From Ostreococcus lucimarinus CCE9901 (lineage: Eukaryota > Chlorophyta > Mamiellophyceae > Mamiellales > Bathycoccaceae), in the NCBI RefSeq assembly GCF_000092065.1, contig NC_009368.1, positions 620,001 through 684,000 of the forward strand: DNA of 64,000 bases, in the 5' to 3' direction. This document shows, in pieces, positions 28,801 through 38,236 of this stretch. Under the pieces are notes generated by a model, which searched no databases, was not told where the DNA came from, and saw only the letters and a program-made list of their open reading frames with translations. The translations under genes were made by a program, and so were the position numbers. Numbering within the stretch: the first letter of the stretch is position 1; each line of letters starts with the position of its first letter.

Positions 28801-29829
28801 ATGAGCCCGAAGATCACCGAACTCTGTTCGTACCCGGTCAAGAGCTGCGCCGGAGTTTCCCTGGACGCCTGCGCGCTGACGTCCACGGGATTAGCGTTCG
28901 ATCGGCTGTTTTGCGTCGTCAACGCTGTCGATGGAAAGTTCATCAGCCAACGCTCGCACCCGCGTTTATCCCTCGTCGCGTGCGCGATAGAGCCACCGGA
29001 CGCGTTCACCGATCGCACCGTGCGCCAGTTCGCGCTGACGTGCGAGACGTCGAGCATGGCGACGAAATTGCGCGTGGAGGTGGATTTGGACGACGCGAGC
29101 GGGACGGCGACGTCGGCGACGAACGTGGAGTGTTGGGAGTGGCGCGGGAAAGCGGCGAAATGCGGCGACGAAGCCGGGCGATGGTTCAGTGAGTTTTTGA
29201 ATCAAACACCGGACGGCGATGGGGCGGCGTACGAGCTCGTGCGATGGATGGGAAAGGGAGGCGCGCCGAGCGCGCCGCAAGACGCCGACGATTTAGACGT
29301 CGACGACGACGTCACGCGTTTAACGTCAGAGAATTACGGTTCGCGTCGCGCGACGACCACCCTGAGCGATGGATATCCGATGTTACTCGTCAACGCCGCC
29401 TCCGTGCGCGCGATGCACGAACTCGTGCGCGAGGAAACTGAAAAATCCAACGCCGCGCCCGTCGTCGTCGACAATCGACGCTTTCGCGGCAACGTCGTCG
29501 TGGACGACGCCAAAGCCTACGCCGAAGACACGTGGTCCGTGATCGCCCTCGGCGCGCGCGAAGTCCAAGCCGAGTTATGCAAGCCGTGTTCGCGATGTTC
29601 GATTCCCCTCGTCGATCCGGACGTCGGTTCTCCCGCGCTCGGCGCGCCTCTGGCGCGCGCGCTCAGTCGCGCGCGCTCCGGCGCCGCGTTACGAACCGCC
29701 AATCGTCTCTGGCGCCAGTCCCCGTTTTTCGGTTGGAATTTACTCGTCCCTTCGACGCAGGACGCCACCGTCGTGTTGCGCGTCGGCGACGACGTGCGCG
29801 TGTTGGAGACCCGTCCCGCGTTCCCCTAG
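28801..29829 (+). CDS. MOSC-domain molybdenum-cofactor protein (mARC-like)
   Basis: The 342-residue product begins MSPKITELCSYPVKSCAGVS, the opening of the MOSC N-terminal beta-barrel domain. It ends with a MOSC domain showing NRRFRGNVVV, YAEDTW and a CKPCSRC cluster that includes the expected Mo-liganding cysteine. Relatives are mitochondrial amidoxime-reducing component (mARC) and the C-terminal part of Moco sulfurase, which bind molybdenum cofactor. Reduction of N-hydroxylated compounds is plausible but inferred. The frame is open 119 codons upstream, but that part lies in the 3' end of the previous gene, so the ATG at 28801 is preferred. Confidence 0.88.
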   Translation: MSPKITELCSYPVKSCAGVSLDACALTSTGLAFDRLFCVVNAVDGKFISQRSHPRLSLVACAIEPPDAFTDRTVRQFALTCETSSMATKLRVEVDLDDASGTATSATNVECWEWRGKAAKCGDEAGRWFSEFLNQTPDGDGAAYELVRWMGKGGAPSAPQDADDLDVDDDVTRLTSENYGSRRATTTLSDGYPMLLVNAASVRAMHELVREETEKSNAAPVVVDNRRFRGNVVVDDAKAYAEDTWSVIALGAREVQAELCKPCSRCSIPLVDPDVGSPALGAPLARALSRARSGAALRTANRLWRQSPFFGWNLLVPSTQDATVVLRVGDDVRVLETRPAFP

Positions 29830-29958
29830 CGCGTCGCCGTCCCGCCTTCCATCTTTCATACGACACATATTATAGCGTATAAATCCCCATCAATCTATTC
29901 CCGCCGCGGTCGACGCATTCCAGAACCCTCGCGCGCGCGCCGCATTCCGCGTCGCTCG

Positions 29959-31281
29959 ATGTCCGCGCCCGCGTGTTCCGCGTCGCTCGCGCGCGCGTCG
30001 CGCGTTTCGACGCGCGCGCCGCGCCGTCGCGCGCGTTTCGACGCGTCGCGACGCGCGCCGACGCCGCGCGGACGCGCCGACGCCGTTCGAACGATGGCGG
30101 CGGACTCGAAGCACCTGCAGCGCGTTCTCGTCACCTCGCGCGACGGGCTGACGAGAGAGCTCGACGAAGACGTCGACAGCGTCGTCATCGACTGCGACGG
30201 CGTCGTCTGGAACGGCGACGCGCTGATACCGGGGGCGAAAGCGGCGATAGAGGCGCTGCGGGCGAAGAAGAAGAGGGTCTTTTTCGCGACGAATAACTCG
30301 ACCAAGTCGCGAGCGCACTACGCGGCGAAATTCGCGTCGCTGGGTGTGGACGTGTCGAAATATGAGATATACACGTCGGCGTACGCGGCGGCGATGTACC
30401 TGAAACAGCGAAGGTTCGATGAGATCGAGGACGGGGACGACGCGGAGCCGCGCGGGGAACACGGAGAACGAGTCGGAGACGCGCGACAGAAAAAGGTGTA
30501 CGTGATCGGTGAGAGAGGCGTGATGGAGGAGATGGAGGAGGCGGGGATTGATGTTGAGGCGGGGGTGTACGACAGCGTGCGGTGCACGGGGAGAGATTGG
30601 GAGGAGATGGAGGAGTGGTTGGATCCGGAGAACGACGTCGGGGCGGTGGTGGTTGGGAGCGATTCCGCGTTTACGTTTGCGAAATTGGCGTACGCGTCGC
30701 TGCAGATACAGCGCGGGGCGCTGTTCATCGCCACGAATCCCGATGCGGGGGATAAGATTGGTCGAGCGCTGTATCCAGGGGCGGGCGCGATCGTGAACGC
30801 GGTCGCGACGGCGTGCGGCGAGCAGCCGGAAATTTATTGCGGCAAGCCGAGCTCGTTCATGTTGGATTTGCTCTGCGAGCACACCAACATCGACATGTCC
30901 CGCACGCTCGTCGTCGGCGATAGAATAGACACCGACATTGCGTTCGGCAAGGCGGGTAAAGCCGGGCTCACCGCCCTCGTGTTCACCGGCGTCACCGACT
31001 CTGAACAGCTCAGAGAAAAGTGTCTGCTCGCCGACGCCGACGAATCGCTCGCCGACGCGCTCCCCGATCGCGCCATCGGCTCCCTCGCCGAGCTCGTCGG
31101 GCTGACGTTCGATCCCGACGAAGTCTGCGACAGCGTCAGCGACGTCGACACCGACGTTAACATCGACGAAGACGACATGCTTCGCGCGTTCCCCGTGAGC
31201 GACGCGCCGTTGCCCGAGTGGTCGCAATACGACGACGACGACGATCAATTCGATCAAACGCAGTACGCGCCGGCGTCGTAA
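29959..31281 (+). CDS. PGP: Phosphoglycolate phosphatase (HAD superfamily), plastid-type, with acidic tail
   Basis: This enzyme removes phosphate from 2-phosphoglycolate, the first step of photorespiration. The product is 440 residues. An Arg/Ser/Ala-rich N-terminus suits a plastid transit peptide and runs to about residue 45. The HAD core has VIDCDGVVWNGD, FFATNNSTKSR, the cap domain, FIATNPD, CGKPSSFML and VVGDRIDTDIAFGKAG. Unlike typical homologues it carries an extra Asp-rich C-terminal tail of about 60 residues (EVCDSVSDVDTDVNIDEDD onward). The family also includes 4-nitrophenylphosphatases; plastid photorespiratory function is inferred from targeting. Confidence 0.9.
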   Translation: MSAPACSASLARASRVSTRAPRRRARFDASRRAPTPRGRADAVRTMAADSKHLQRVLVTSRDGLTRELDEDVDSVVIDCDGVVWNGDALIPGAKAAIEALRAKKKRVFFATNNSTKSRAHYAAKFASLGVDVSKYEIYTSAYAAAMYLKQRRFDEIEDGDDAEPRGEHGERVGDARQKKVYVIGERGVMEEMEEAGIDVEAGVYDSVRCTGRDWEEMEEWLDPENDVGAVVVGSDSAFTFAKLAYASLQIQRGALFIATNPDAGDKIGRALYPGAGAIVNAVATACGEQPEIYCGKPSSFMLDLLCEHTNIDMSRTLVVGDRIDTDIAFGKAGKAGLTALVFTGVTDSEQLREKCLLADADESLADALPDRAIGSLAELVGLTFDPDEVCDSVSDVDTDVNIDEDDMLRAFPVSDAPLPEWSQYDDDDDQFDQTQYAPAS

Positions 31282-31464
31282 TTCATCACTATATTTTAAT
31301 CTGTAGTCTGACGAAAGTTTTCGAAATCATTCGCCTCGCCTCGCCCGAGCGCGCCTCGCCCGACCGCGCGGTTTGGGGGGGACTAAAAGTCGGTTAGACT
31401 TTACTACGCGTGGTGAAAATGAATCGTCGTGACCGCACATCTCGGCGCATCGCGCGCGCGCGCG

Positions 31465-34400
31465 ATGGATCTCGCGAAAACGATCCCAAAATGTCTCAAC
31501 GACGCGCAAATCTCGTTGACGACGCACAAGCGCGGCGCCAAGACGCTGTGCGCGGTGCGAAACGAAGACCCAGAGACGTTTTTACCGACGTTTTGTAACG
31601 CAATCTTGCCGGTTTTGCTCGAGTACAAGGTACGCTTGGACGCCGCGGCGACGCGCACGCGCGCGGACGATACGGTGTCGTCGTTCGTTGGATGTGGACG
31701 ATCAGAGACGGCGGGAAACGCGCGTGTGAGATGCGAATGCGATGGAACGATGACGCCGGGACGCGGCGAGCGCGCGAGACGGGACGACGACTGACCGAAC
31801 GCGGCGAACGCTCGAACGAGACGCAGCGAGACGTGTGCACCGAACGTGTCGTACGATTTATCGTCACCTTTTGCGCGTGGCGCGAGGAAGGAATGGAGGA
31901 AGACGCGGATGAGTTCAACGAGGCGTTTTTGGGATTTTTGCTCAACTTGCACGGAGCGAAGGACAAGGCGGTGCGATTCCGCGCGTGTCAAATCATCGCG
32001 GGTGTGCTGAATGGACTCGGTGCCGACGCTGAGGTGAGCGATGAGTTGTATGAACGCATGACGGACGTGATGCTGGAGCGGATTCGGGATAAGATGCCGC
32101 CGGTGCGGGCGCAGGCGGCGCGAGCGCTGAGTCGTTTGCAAGACGGAGGGGAGACGCAAGATTTCTCGCAGGATGACATCACGCAAGCGTTCGTGGAGTT
32201 GCTCGGAAGCGAAAAGAACAAAGAGGTGCGAAAGGCGATTTTGGGCTCGCTCGCGATCTCTGATTACACGATTCCGTGCGTTGTAGAACGCACGCGGGAC
32301 GTGGCGGAGGACGTTCGTCGCATCGCATTTTTGGCGCTCACGTCCAAGGTGCCCGTCGAGTCGGTGTCTATCGCGCATCGTGCCTTGGTTTTGCGTCGAG
32401 GTTTGAATGATCGCGCACCCATGGTTCGAAGCGCGAGCGTCGAGATGCTCAAGCGATGGCTCGAAGCATTCCAGGGCGACGTCGTGAAATTCCTCACCGC
32501 GCTCGACGTCGAGTCCAACGAATCCGAAGCCGAGCTCGCGCTCAAGGAACTCATCACCATCGGTCGCATCAAGCCTATGGACGTGTGCAAAGACGTCGAG
32601 CTGGTGTCGAAAGGTTTGAAACGCGACATCGACGTCGACGGTCTCATGACGCCCGAAGAAGGGTTGTACTGGCGCGTCGTTTTGCAACATTTGGCCGAAG
32701 CCTCCGCCGTCAAGGGCGCAAATTCGGCGCAGTCGGTCGGTCAAGCGCGGGAAATCGCCGTCGCCGAAGTCGGTGAGATGATCGAAGCTATGGAATCGGC
32801 GTTACCGCCGACGGCGATGGATTTGCTGAGCATCGTGAGCTCGCACGCGAAGAGCGCGGAAGGGAAATTCGCGGCGAGACAACTCCTACCTCTTCTCAAA
32901 TGCGTCGATCTGAACGACGGTGCGATTCGACGAGGCGCCATCAACTTGGTCGCTGAGCAGCTTCACGTCAAACCCGTGGTGAATTCGCACGGATCGTCGT
33001 ACGCGTGCGGGGGTGATGGCAAGTGGGAGAGCGCGCTCGTCGAAATTGCTCGTCTCGTCGCCAACGATTCCACCGAATTCGCCGGTCTCGTTTTGGACGC
33101 CGCAGATTCTCTTCAAATGTCTGGTACTGCCGAATCGCTCACGCAGGCGTTGTACATCGCGGGTTCTTTGCTCGAGCGCACGTCGAAGCGTTTACCATCC
33201 GTCGCCGCCGAAGCCGTGATGGACTCTTTGATCAAGCCCGCGGTGACGCACTCCACCACGGCGGTTCGCCGGGAATCGATGCGCGTGCTGGGTCTCTTAC
33301 TCGCTTCTCAAGGCGTCATCAACCCTGACGCGGTGGTGATTCTGCGAACGGCCTTAAGTGCCGATGCCGCGCCCGTTCGATGCATGGCGGCTCGCGCGCT
33401 CGGCGACGCAGCGCTTCTTCATGGTCCCGCGGCGCTGGACAAATATCGCGTCCTCGTCGATCCGGAGGATGAAGACGTCACTGAATCCGCATTCAACGCG
33501 AGTCTTCCTCTCGAGATTGCACTCATGAAGTGCCTCGATGAAGAAGGAAAACCATTTGTGTTCAAAGCGAACGCGTATGATTTGGAAGACGTAGATGTTG
33601 AAGACGTGGATGCCACCAAGGCCGCCGCGGCGGTGGAGGCGGAGGAAAGCGTCGGCACCGTCGCCGCGGAGTCGCTCTGCAAAATCATCCTTCGTCGCGG
33701 TGAAGGCGCGTTTGAAGCCGCTGCGGCGGTTGTCTCGCGATTGCTTGGCAGCTACTTTGCGGCGGATGCGCAGCGAAGACCGCGTCTCGCACAATGCTTG
33801 GCCGTCTTCTTCCCGGCGCTCGCAAGCGGGCCGGAGGATCGTCGACGCTTGCTCGCGGATTGCGCCCTGCCGGCTTTGCGCGCCGCGGCTAAGATCAAGG
33901 GCTTGTCGCGCGTCGCCGCCCTTCTCGTGCAACTTCTCACCGCGTCCGAAGAACCGACGGCGGGCGGCGCCGAACTCGCCCTCGCGTTGGCGAACGAATC
34001 TCTGGCGTTAAGCACGAAGCAAACGCCATCTGGCGCGCAAGCACCGCTCGCCAAGGCGTACACCAACGCCATCGCTCGCGTGTTATCTGTCGTTCCAGTG
34101 AAATCCACGCGAGACGAAGTCGACGTCGCTGAAAAGGTCGAGCTGAACGACACGTTAACCAAGGCTTGGCACGCCGCCGTGCTCGCGGCGGAGCGAACAA
34201 AGGAAAAGTCTGCGGCCAAGGATTTGGCGATGGCGGCAGAACGTCTTCGCTCGAATTGCCTTGCGACACAAAAGACGGTGGCGCCCGAAACCGAAGGTAG
34301 CGAAGGAATCGCCGTTCCAGCGGATGACGACGACTTATCGACGCAGATGAACGACGACGTTCGCGCCGCCGTGATGGAGTACGCAGAGGAGCTCGCCAAC

Positions 34401-34610
34401 GGCGCTGACGTACCGTTTTGCGGTTCTAAAGTGAAAGCCGCCAAGGTGAAAGCCGCGCCCGCGGTGCCGACGCGCGAGTCTCGTTCGCGCGCGAGCAAAA
34501 CTGCGGCGGCGGATAAGCTGAAAGACGACGACTTGAAGAAGCCGCTTCCGAAAGTCACGCCCGAACGCAAGTCTCGTTCTCGACGAGGCGCGCTGCAAGA
34601 AACAAACTGA
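31465..34610 (+). CDS. NCAPG: Condensin complex subunit CAP-G (NCAPG), one intron
   Basis: This is the HEAT-repeat subunit of condensin I, which compacts mitotic chromosomes. Exons are 31465..31629 and 31827..34610, giving 982 residues. The 197-base intron starts GTACGC, has ACTGACC and ends CGCAG; both exons meet in phase 0 (LPVLLEYK then RDVCTERVVRFIV). Exon 2 shows KAVRFRACQIIAGVLNGLG, DKMPPVRAQAARALSRLQD and DYTIPCVVERTRDVAEDVR, all characteristic of Cnd3/CAP-G. The C-terminus is Lys/Arg-rich. The length fits the roughly 1,000-residue family. Without the intron, the N-terminal repeat would be lost. An upstream in-frame Met at 31429 is possible. Confidence 0.88.
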
Positions 34611-34655
34611 CGCGAAACATCGATGTGATATTAAATAAACTCCTAACCACACTAC

Positions 34656-35570
34656 TCAGTTCTTCTTCTGGCCACGCCTCAGCTTCATCAGCACGACCGG
34701 CGCGGAGACTTTAACGCGAATATCCAACTGATCGAGATCGTGCCCTCCCTCGACTAACCCCCACTCCTCGATCTGCGCCTCCTCCTCGACGCGCGCCGCC
34801 GCGATGGCTTCATCCACCGTCAGCCCTCCTCGAAGCGTCTTCAAACTTATCAACAACGACTTCGTCGCCGCGCTCAGCGCGAACGCGCACGTCAGCTCCC
34901 ACGGGCACATCGCGTGCAACCGCCGCCGCAGCACCTCCACCGTCTTCTCGCTCGTTCCCGGTCCAAAGATCGAATCCGACGTCTCCACCGGTCCGAACTC
35001 TCGCTCCGCCCACGCCACGATCGGATCGTGCGCCTTCGCCTGCCTCGCCGCCGTCGCCTCGTCCGGGCTTCGCACCCGCGTCGCGTCCGTGCCAAAGTAT
35101 TTCAGCAGCGTCTCCACGTGCACCCGTCGCGTCTCCGCGTCTCCCATGTGATCGATCGCCGTCGCGCTCAGCGACGTCAGCGGCATCGTAAACGGCGCGA
35201 TGCGTTCGCCCTGCGCGTCCCACTCCGCCGCGACCGCGCGCGCCAATCCCTCCGTCGCGAACGCGTACTCGTTTCGCTTCGGCGTTCGCAGCGCGCGCGC
35301 GTCGAGCTCGACGCGCCACGTCCCGTCGCGCGCGTCGCGTTCGCGCGCGTCGACGCGCTCGTAAAACCTCGGCGCCGTGCCGTCGGCGCCCATCGTCATC
35401 GCGACGCGCTCGGACGACGCCTCGCCGCGCGTGCGCCCGACGCGCTTCGCCGCCTCGGCGCGCGCGCGCAGCGACGCGCTGCGCGCGTCGCTCGCGTCGA
35501 CGGGCGCTCGCGACGACGCCGCGCGTCTCAGCGCCGCTCGGACGCGATCGAGCGCGCGACGCGCGCGCAT
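34656..35570 (-). CDS. ATP12: ATP12-like F1-ATPase assembly chaperone
   Basis: ATP12 binds the alpha subunit of mitochondrial F1-ATPase during assembly. The 304-residue product has an Arg/Ala-rich, acid-poor presequence (mitochondrial type) and the family landmarks RFYERVDARE, WRVELDARALRTPKRNE, VAAEWDAQGERIAPFTMPLT and LWELTC-like CPWELTCAFALSAATKS. It ends with a region matching AARVEEEAQIEEWGLVEGGH. Single-exon, converging on NCAPG with a 45-base gap. Its start lies 60 bases from the divergent ANKRD13-like start. Confidence 0.92.
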   Translation of the reverse strand: MRARRALDRVRAALRRAASSRAPVDASDARSASLRARAEAAKRVGRTRGEASSERVAMTMGADGTAPRFYERVDARERDARDGTWRVELDARALRTPKRNEYAFATEGLARAVAAEWDAQGERIAPFTMPLTSLSATAIDHMGDAETRRVHVETLLKYFGTDATRVRSPDEATAARQAKAHDPIVAWAEREFGPVETSDSIFGPGTSEKTVEVLRRRLHAMCPWELTCAFALSAATKSLLISLKTLRGGLTVDEAIAAARVEEEAQIEEWGLVEGGHDLDQLDIRVKVSAPVVLMKLRRGQKKN

Positions 35571-35630
35571 GGCGTCGCGATGTGCCGTCGCGATGCGCGC
35601 CGGCGCGCGCGGGCGTCACTCATTCGCGAC

Positions 35631-37340
35631 ATGTCGAGCGACGACGCGTTCGAGGACGCGTTGGACGACGCGCGCGACGACGCAGACGACGCCTCGAGCG
35701 ACGACGCGCGATCGGACGCGTTCGAGGACGCGCTCGGCGCGCACGCGGCGCGATTTCCGTTGCACCGCGCGGCGTTCGAGAACGACGTCGACGCGGTGCG
35801 AGCGCTGCTGGCGCGCGACGACGTCGACGCGAACGCGCGCGACGACGCCGGGCACTGCGCGTTGCACGTCGCGGCGCTGAGGCGCGCGGTGGGGGCGACG
35901 CGGGCGCTGGCGGCGAGCGCGCGGGTGGCGACGGAGGCGCGAGACGCGAGGGGCTGGACGGCGACGCGGTTGGCGACGGATCGAAGGGCGCGCGCGTGCG
36001 TCAGAGCGCTCGTGGAGGCGAACAGAGCGAGAGAAAAGAGGTTGGCGCGAGAGATTCGACCGGAGATGGCGCGGGCGGTGGAGGGCGTGGGGGATTTTGA
36101 GACGCGCGCGGCGTGGCGGTTCGGTTCGCGAGTGTTGGCGCCTTTGATTAAGATGGTGGCGCCCAGAGACGCGTACGCGGTGACGTGCGTGGGGAAAAAG
36201 CTGAGAATCGACGGCGAGTTGAGAGGGATCGATTCCGAGGCGTTGGTGCGGTCGATGATGCCGAAATGGCGACGAGGGAAGTTTAGCTTGATTTACGACG
36301 GCGACGCGGGCGAACGCGCGGCGCTTTGGTTCGTCGATCACGAATCGCGAGAGGTGGTGAACGCGATGGAAAAACCCACGAGACGGGACGGCGATGATGC
36401 CGACGCGGCGTCGACGAGCGATGCGCCGCCGCTCACGGAGGAGGAGATGATTGACGCGATCACGGACGCGTTGCTCGCCGAGGGTGCGGCGAAGAAGAAG
36501 GTGCGAACGGAGGGTTTCAAATTCGCACCGGTGAAAGGATGGATCGCGGGAAAAGCCAGCGCGTGGATTGGAGGACGCAAGGCGGAAATTTGGGAGGCGA
36601 CAGCGAAGCTGGCGCGCGAGACTGTGGCGCCGGGAGGGGGATTTAAACTCGACGGTTCGTTTGAGGAGTACGTGGAGAGCGCGAACGACGCGCGAGAAAA
36701 CGTCGTCACGCGCGCACCTTTGGGCGAGTCTTCGAAAGATAAATCCGGGTTAAACATCGATGATAGTAAGGACATGCCACAGCGTCTTCGTAAGATGTCG
36801 GCGCGATGTTGGCTCGTGCGCGACTTCCCTTTAAAGGCGAGTCAGGCGTCGCAGATTTTGGACGTCTTGGAGCGTGCGAATAAAAACGCCGCGCACGTGA
36901 ACCGCGTGGTGAAGTATTGGTGCTCAAACCACGAAAACATGTTTCCGGTGAAGATCCAAGTCCCGCTTATGCTCACGATTTACGCCCAAGTGCAATTTAA
37001 AGATTTCAAAGCGCTCGACAAGCGCGCTCGGGAAGCCAAGTTGCGAGACGGCTTCTTCGAAATTCCGTCGGATTATCGCGTGAAATCTGTGGATGAGATG
37101 CTCGCTGAAGTGGAAGAGCGCGCAAATCGTGACATGGAACGCATCGAGGCGCTGGATGAGTCGCTGGACGTCGATAACGAGACGGAAGAAATTCGACAGT
37201 TGCGCGTCGAACTAGAACGCCTGGCGAAAAACACGTCGGGCGAAGACGAAGGCGACGATGAATACGAGTTTGACGACGACGACGACGACGAAGACGAAGA
37301 CGACGAAAACTTAGATGCCGATAGAATGAATGTACGCTAG
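35631..37340 (+). CDS. Ankyrin-repeat protein with GPCR-chaperone domain (ANKRD13-like)
   Basis: The 569-residue product has an acidic N-terminus (MSSDDAFEDALDDARDD). Two or three ankyrin repeats follow (FPLHRAAFENDVDAVRALLA, then AGHCALHVAALR). The rest matches the GPCR-chaperone domain of ANKRD13 proteins, with WRFGSRVLAPLIKMVAPRDA, KWRRGKFSLIYDGDAGERAA and VKIQVPLMLTIYAQVQFKDF. Animal ANKRD13 proteins bind ubiquitinated membrane cargo; plant homologues are little studied. It ends with a long Asp/Glu run. An alternative Met at 35580 would add 17 residues. The upstream 200 or so in-frame codons are antisense to ATP12 and are a shadow. Confidence 0.88.
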   Translation: MSSDDAFEDALDDARDDADDASSDDARSDAFEDALGAHAARFPLHRAAFENDVDAVRALLARDDVDANARDDAGHCALHVAALRRAVGATRALAASARVATEARDARGWTATRLATDRRARACVRALVEANRAREKRLAREIRPEMARAVEGVGDFETRAAWRFGSRVLAPLIKMVAPRDAYAVTCVGKKLRIDGELRGIDSEALVRSMMPKWRRGKFSLIYDGDAGERAALWFVDHESREVVNAMEKPTRRDGDDADAASTSDAPPLTEEEMIDAITDALLAEGAAKKKVRTEGFKFAPVKGWIAGKASAWIGGRKAEIWEATAKLARETVAPGGGFKLDGSFEEYVESANDARENVVTRAPLGESSKDKSGLNIDDSKDMPQRLRKMSARCWLVRDFPLKASQASQILDVLERANKNAAHVNRVVKYWCSNHENMFPVKIQVPLMLTIYAQVQFKDFKALDKRAREAKLRDGFFEIPSDYRVKSVDEMLAEVEERANRDMERIEALDESLDVDNETEEIRQLRVELERLAKNTSGEDEGDDEYEFDDDDDDEDEDDENLDADRMNVR

Positions 37341-37384
37341 AACTGTATAATTACACCTTACAACACGAGACGCATCACATCACG

Positions 37385-38086
37385 CTACCCGTTCGCGGCT
37401 TTGACGAGTTTCGCCTCGCCGTACGATCCGTCAAAGTATCTCTCCAACAGAATGGCCGCGCTCGCCGAATCCAGCGCCCCGTTCTCGTTCGACCCCCCAC
37501 TCGTCGCGATGCGTTCCGACGCTTCCTTACTCGTCCTAGACTCGTCGTACGTGTACACCACCAAAGCCTTCGTCTCGGCGTTCGTCGAACGCGCGCACGC
37601 GTCCGCCACCTCTCCCGCGAATCGAGCGCACACCGCGTGCATTTGCACCGCCCCTCTCCCGCGTCCGCGACGATCTTTCGCCGCCCTCCCCGGTGGCACC
37701 GGAATTCCAACCACGATTCTATCGCAGCATTCCTCCAGCGCGACGTCTAAGATGGCTCTGACCGTGCTCGTCGTCGTCGCCGTCCCGCTGTGCGTCAGCG
37801 TTCGCAGCGGCCGCGGCGCCGCGCCACCGTTCGACACCGCCAGACCGACCCTGCGCGCGCCGTAATCCACCCCGAGCGCGATGACATCACCGCGCGCGCG
37901 TCTCGCCGCGCGTAACTCATCCTCGAGCGACGACGACGACGTTTGCGCGTCCGTGAAGGGCGCGCGGCGTTGAGAAAACCACGACGGGGACATCGCGCGC
38001 GCGACGCCTCTGTCGACGCCGTGGCGACGCGCGCGCGACGAGGACGACGGTACGAGCGCGCGCGAGCCGTTCGCCGCGCGAAACAT
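37385..38086 (-). CDS. YqgF/RuvX-type nuclease, probably organellar
   Basis: This is a 233-residue RNase H-fold protein. An N-terminal basic extension of about 65 residues fits a plastid or mitochondrial transit peptide. The core holds GVDYGARRVGLAVSNG (first catalytic Asp), RIVVGIPVPPG and TYDESRTSKEA, then DSASAAILLERYFD near the end (last catalytic Asp). Bacterial YqgF/RuvX matures the 5' end of 16S rRNA and was earlier called a putative Holliday-junction resolvase. A role in organellar rRNA maturation is inferred. It converges on the ANKRD13-like gene. Confidence 0.88.
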   Translation of the reverse strand: MFRAANGSRALVPSSSSRARRHGVDRGVARAMSPSWFSQRRAPFTDAQTSSSSLEDELRAARRARGDVIALGVDYGARRVGLAVSNGGAAPRPLRTLTHSGTATTTSTVRAILDVALEECCDRIVVGIPVPPGRAAKDRRGRGRGAVQMHAVCARFAGEVADACARSTNAETKALVVYTYDESRTSKEASERIATSGGSNENGALDSASAAILLERYFDGSYGEAKLVKAANG

Positions 38087-38236
38087 GGTTCGCGCGGTGA
38101 TGCGCGGCGCGCGGGCGAGTGGCGCGTCGAGCGGCGGCGGCGAGAGGAATCGAGTGGAAGCGTACGCTCGCGACGAACGACCGCGGTGAATGAGGTGTGC
38201 TATTGAAATGAATAGAATCTAATGGCGCGGCGACGC

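Noticed and set aside
34914-35630. N-terminal extension of the ANKRD13-like frame
   Set aside because: About 240 Arg/His-rich codons antisense to ATP12.
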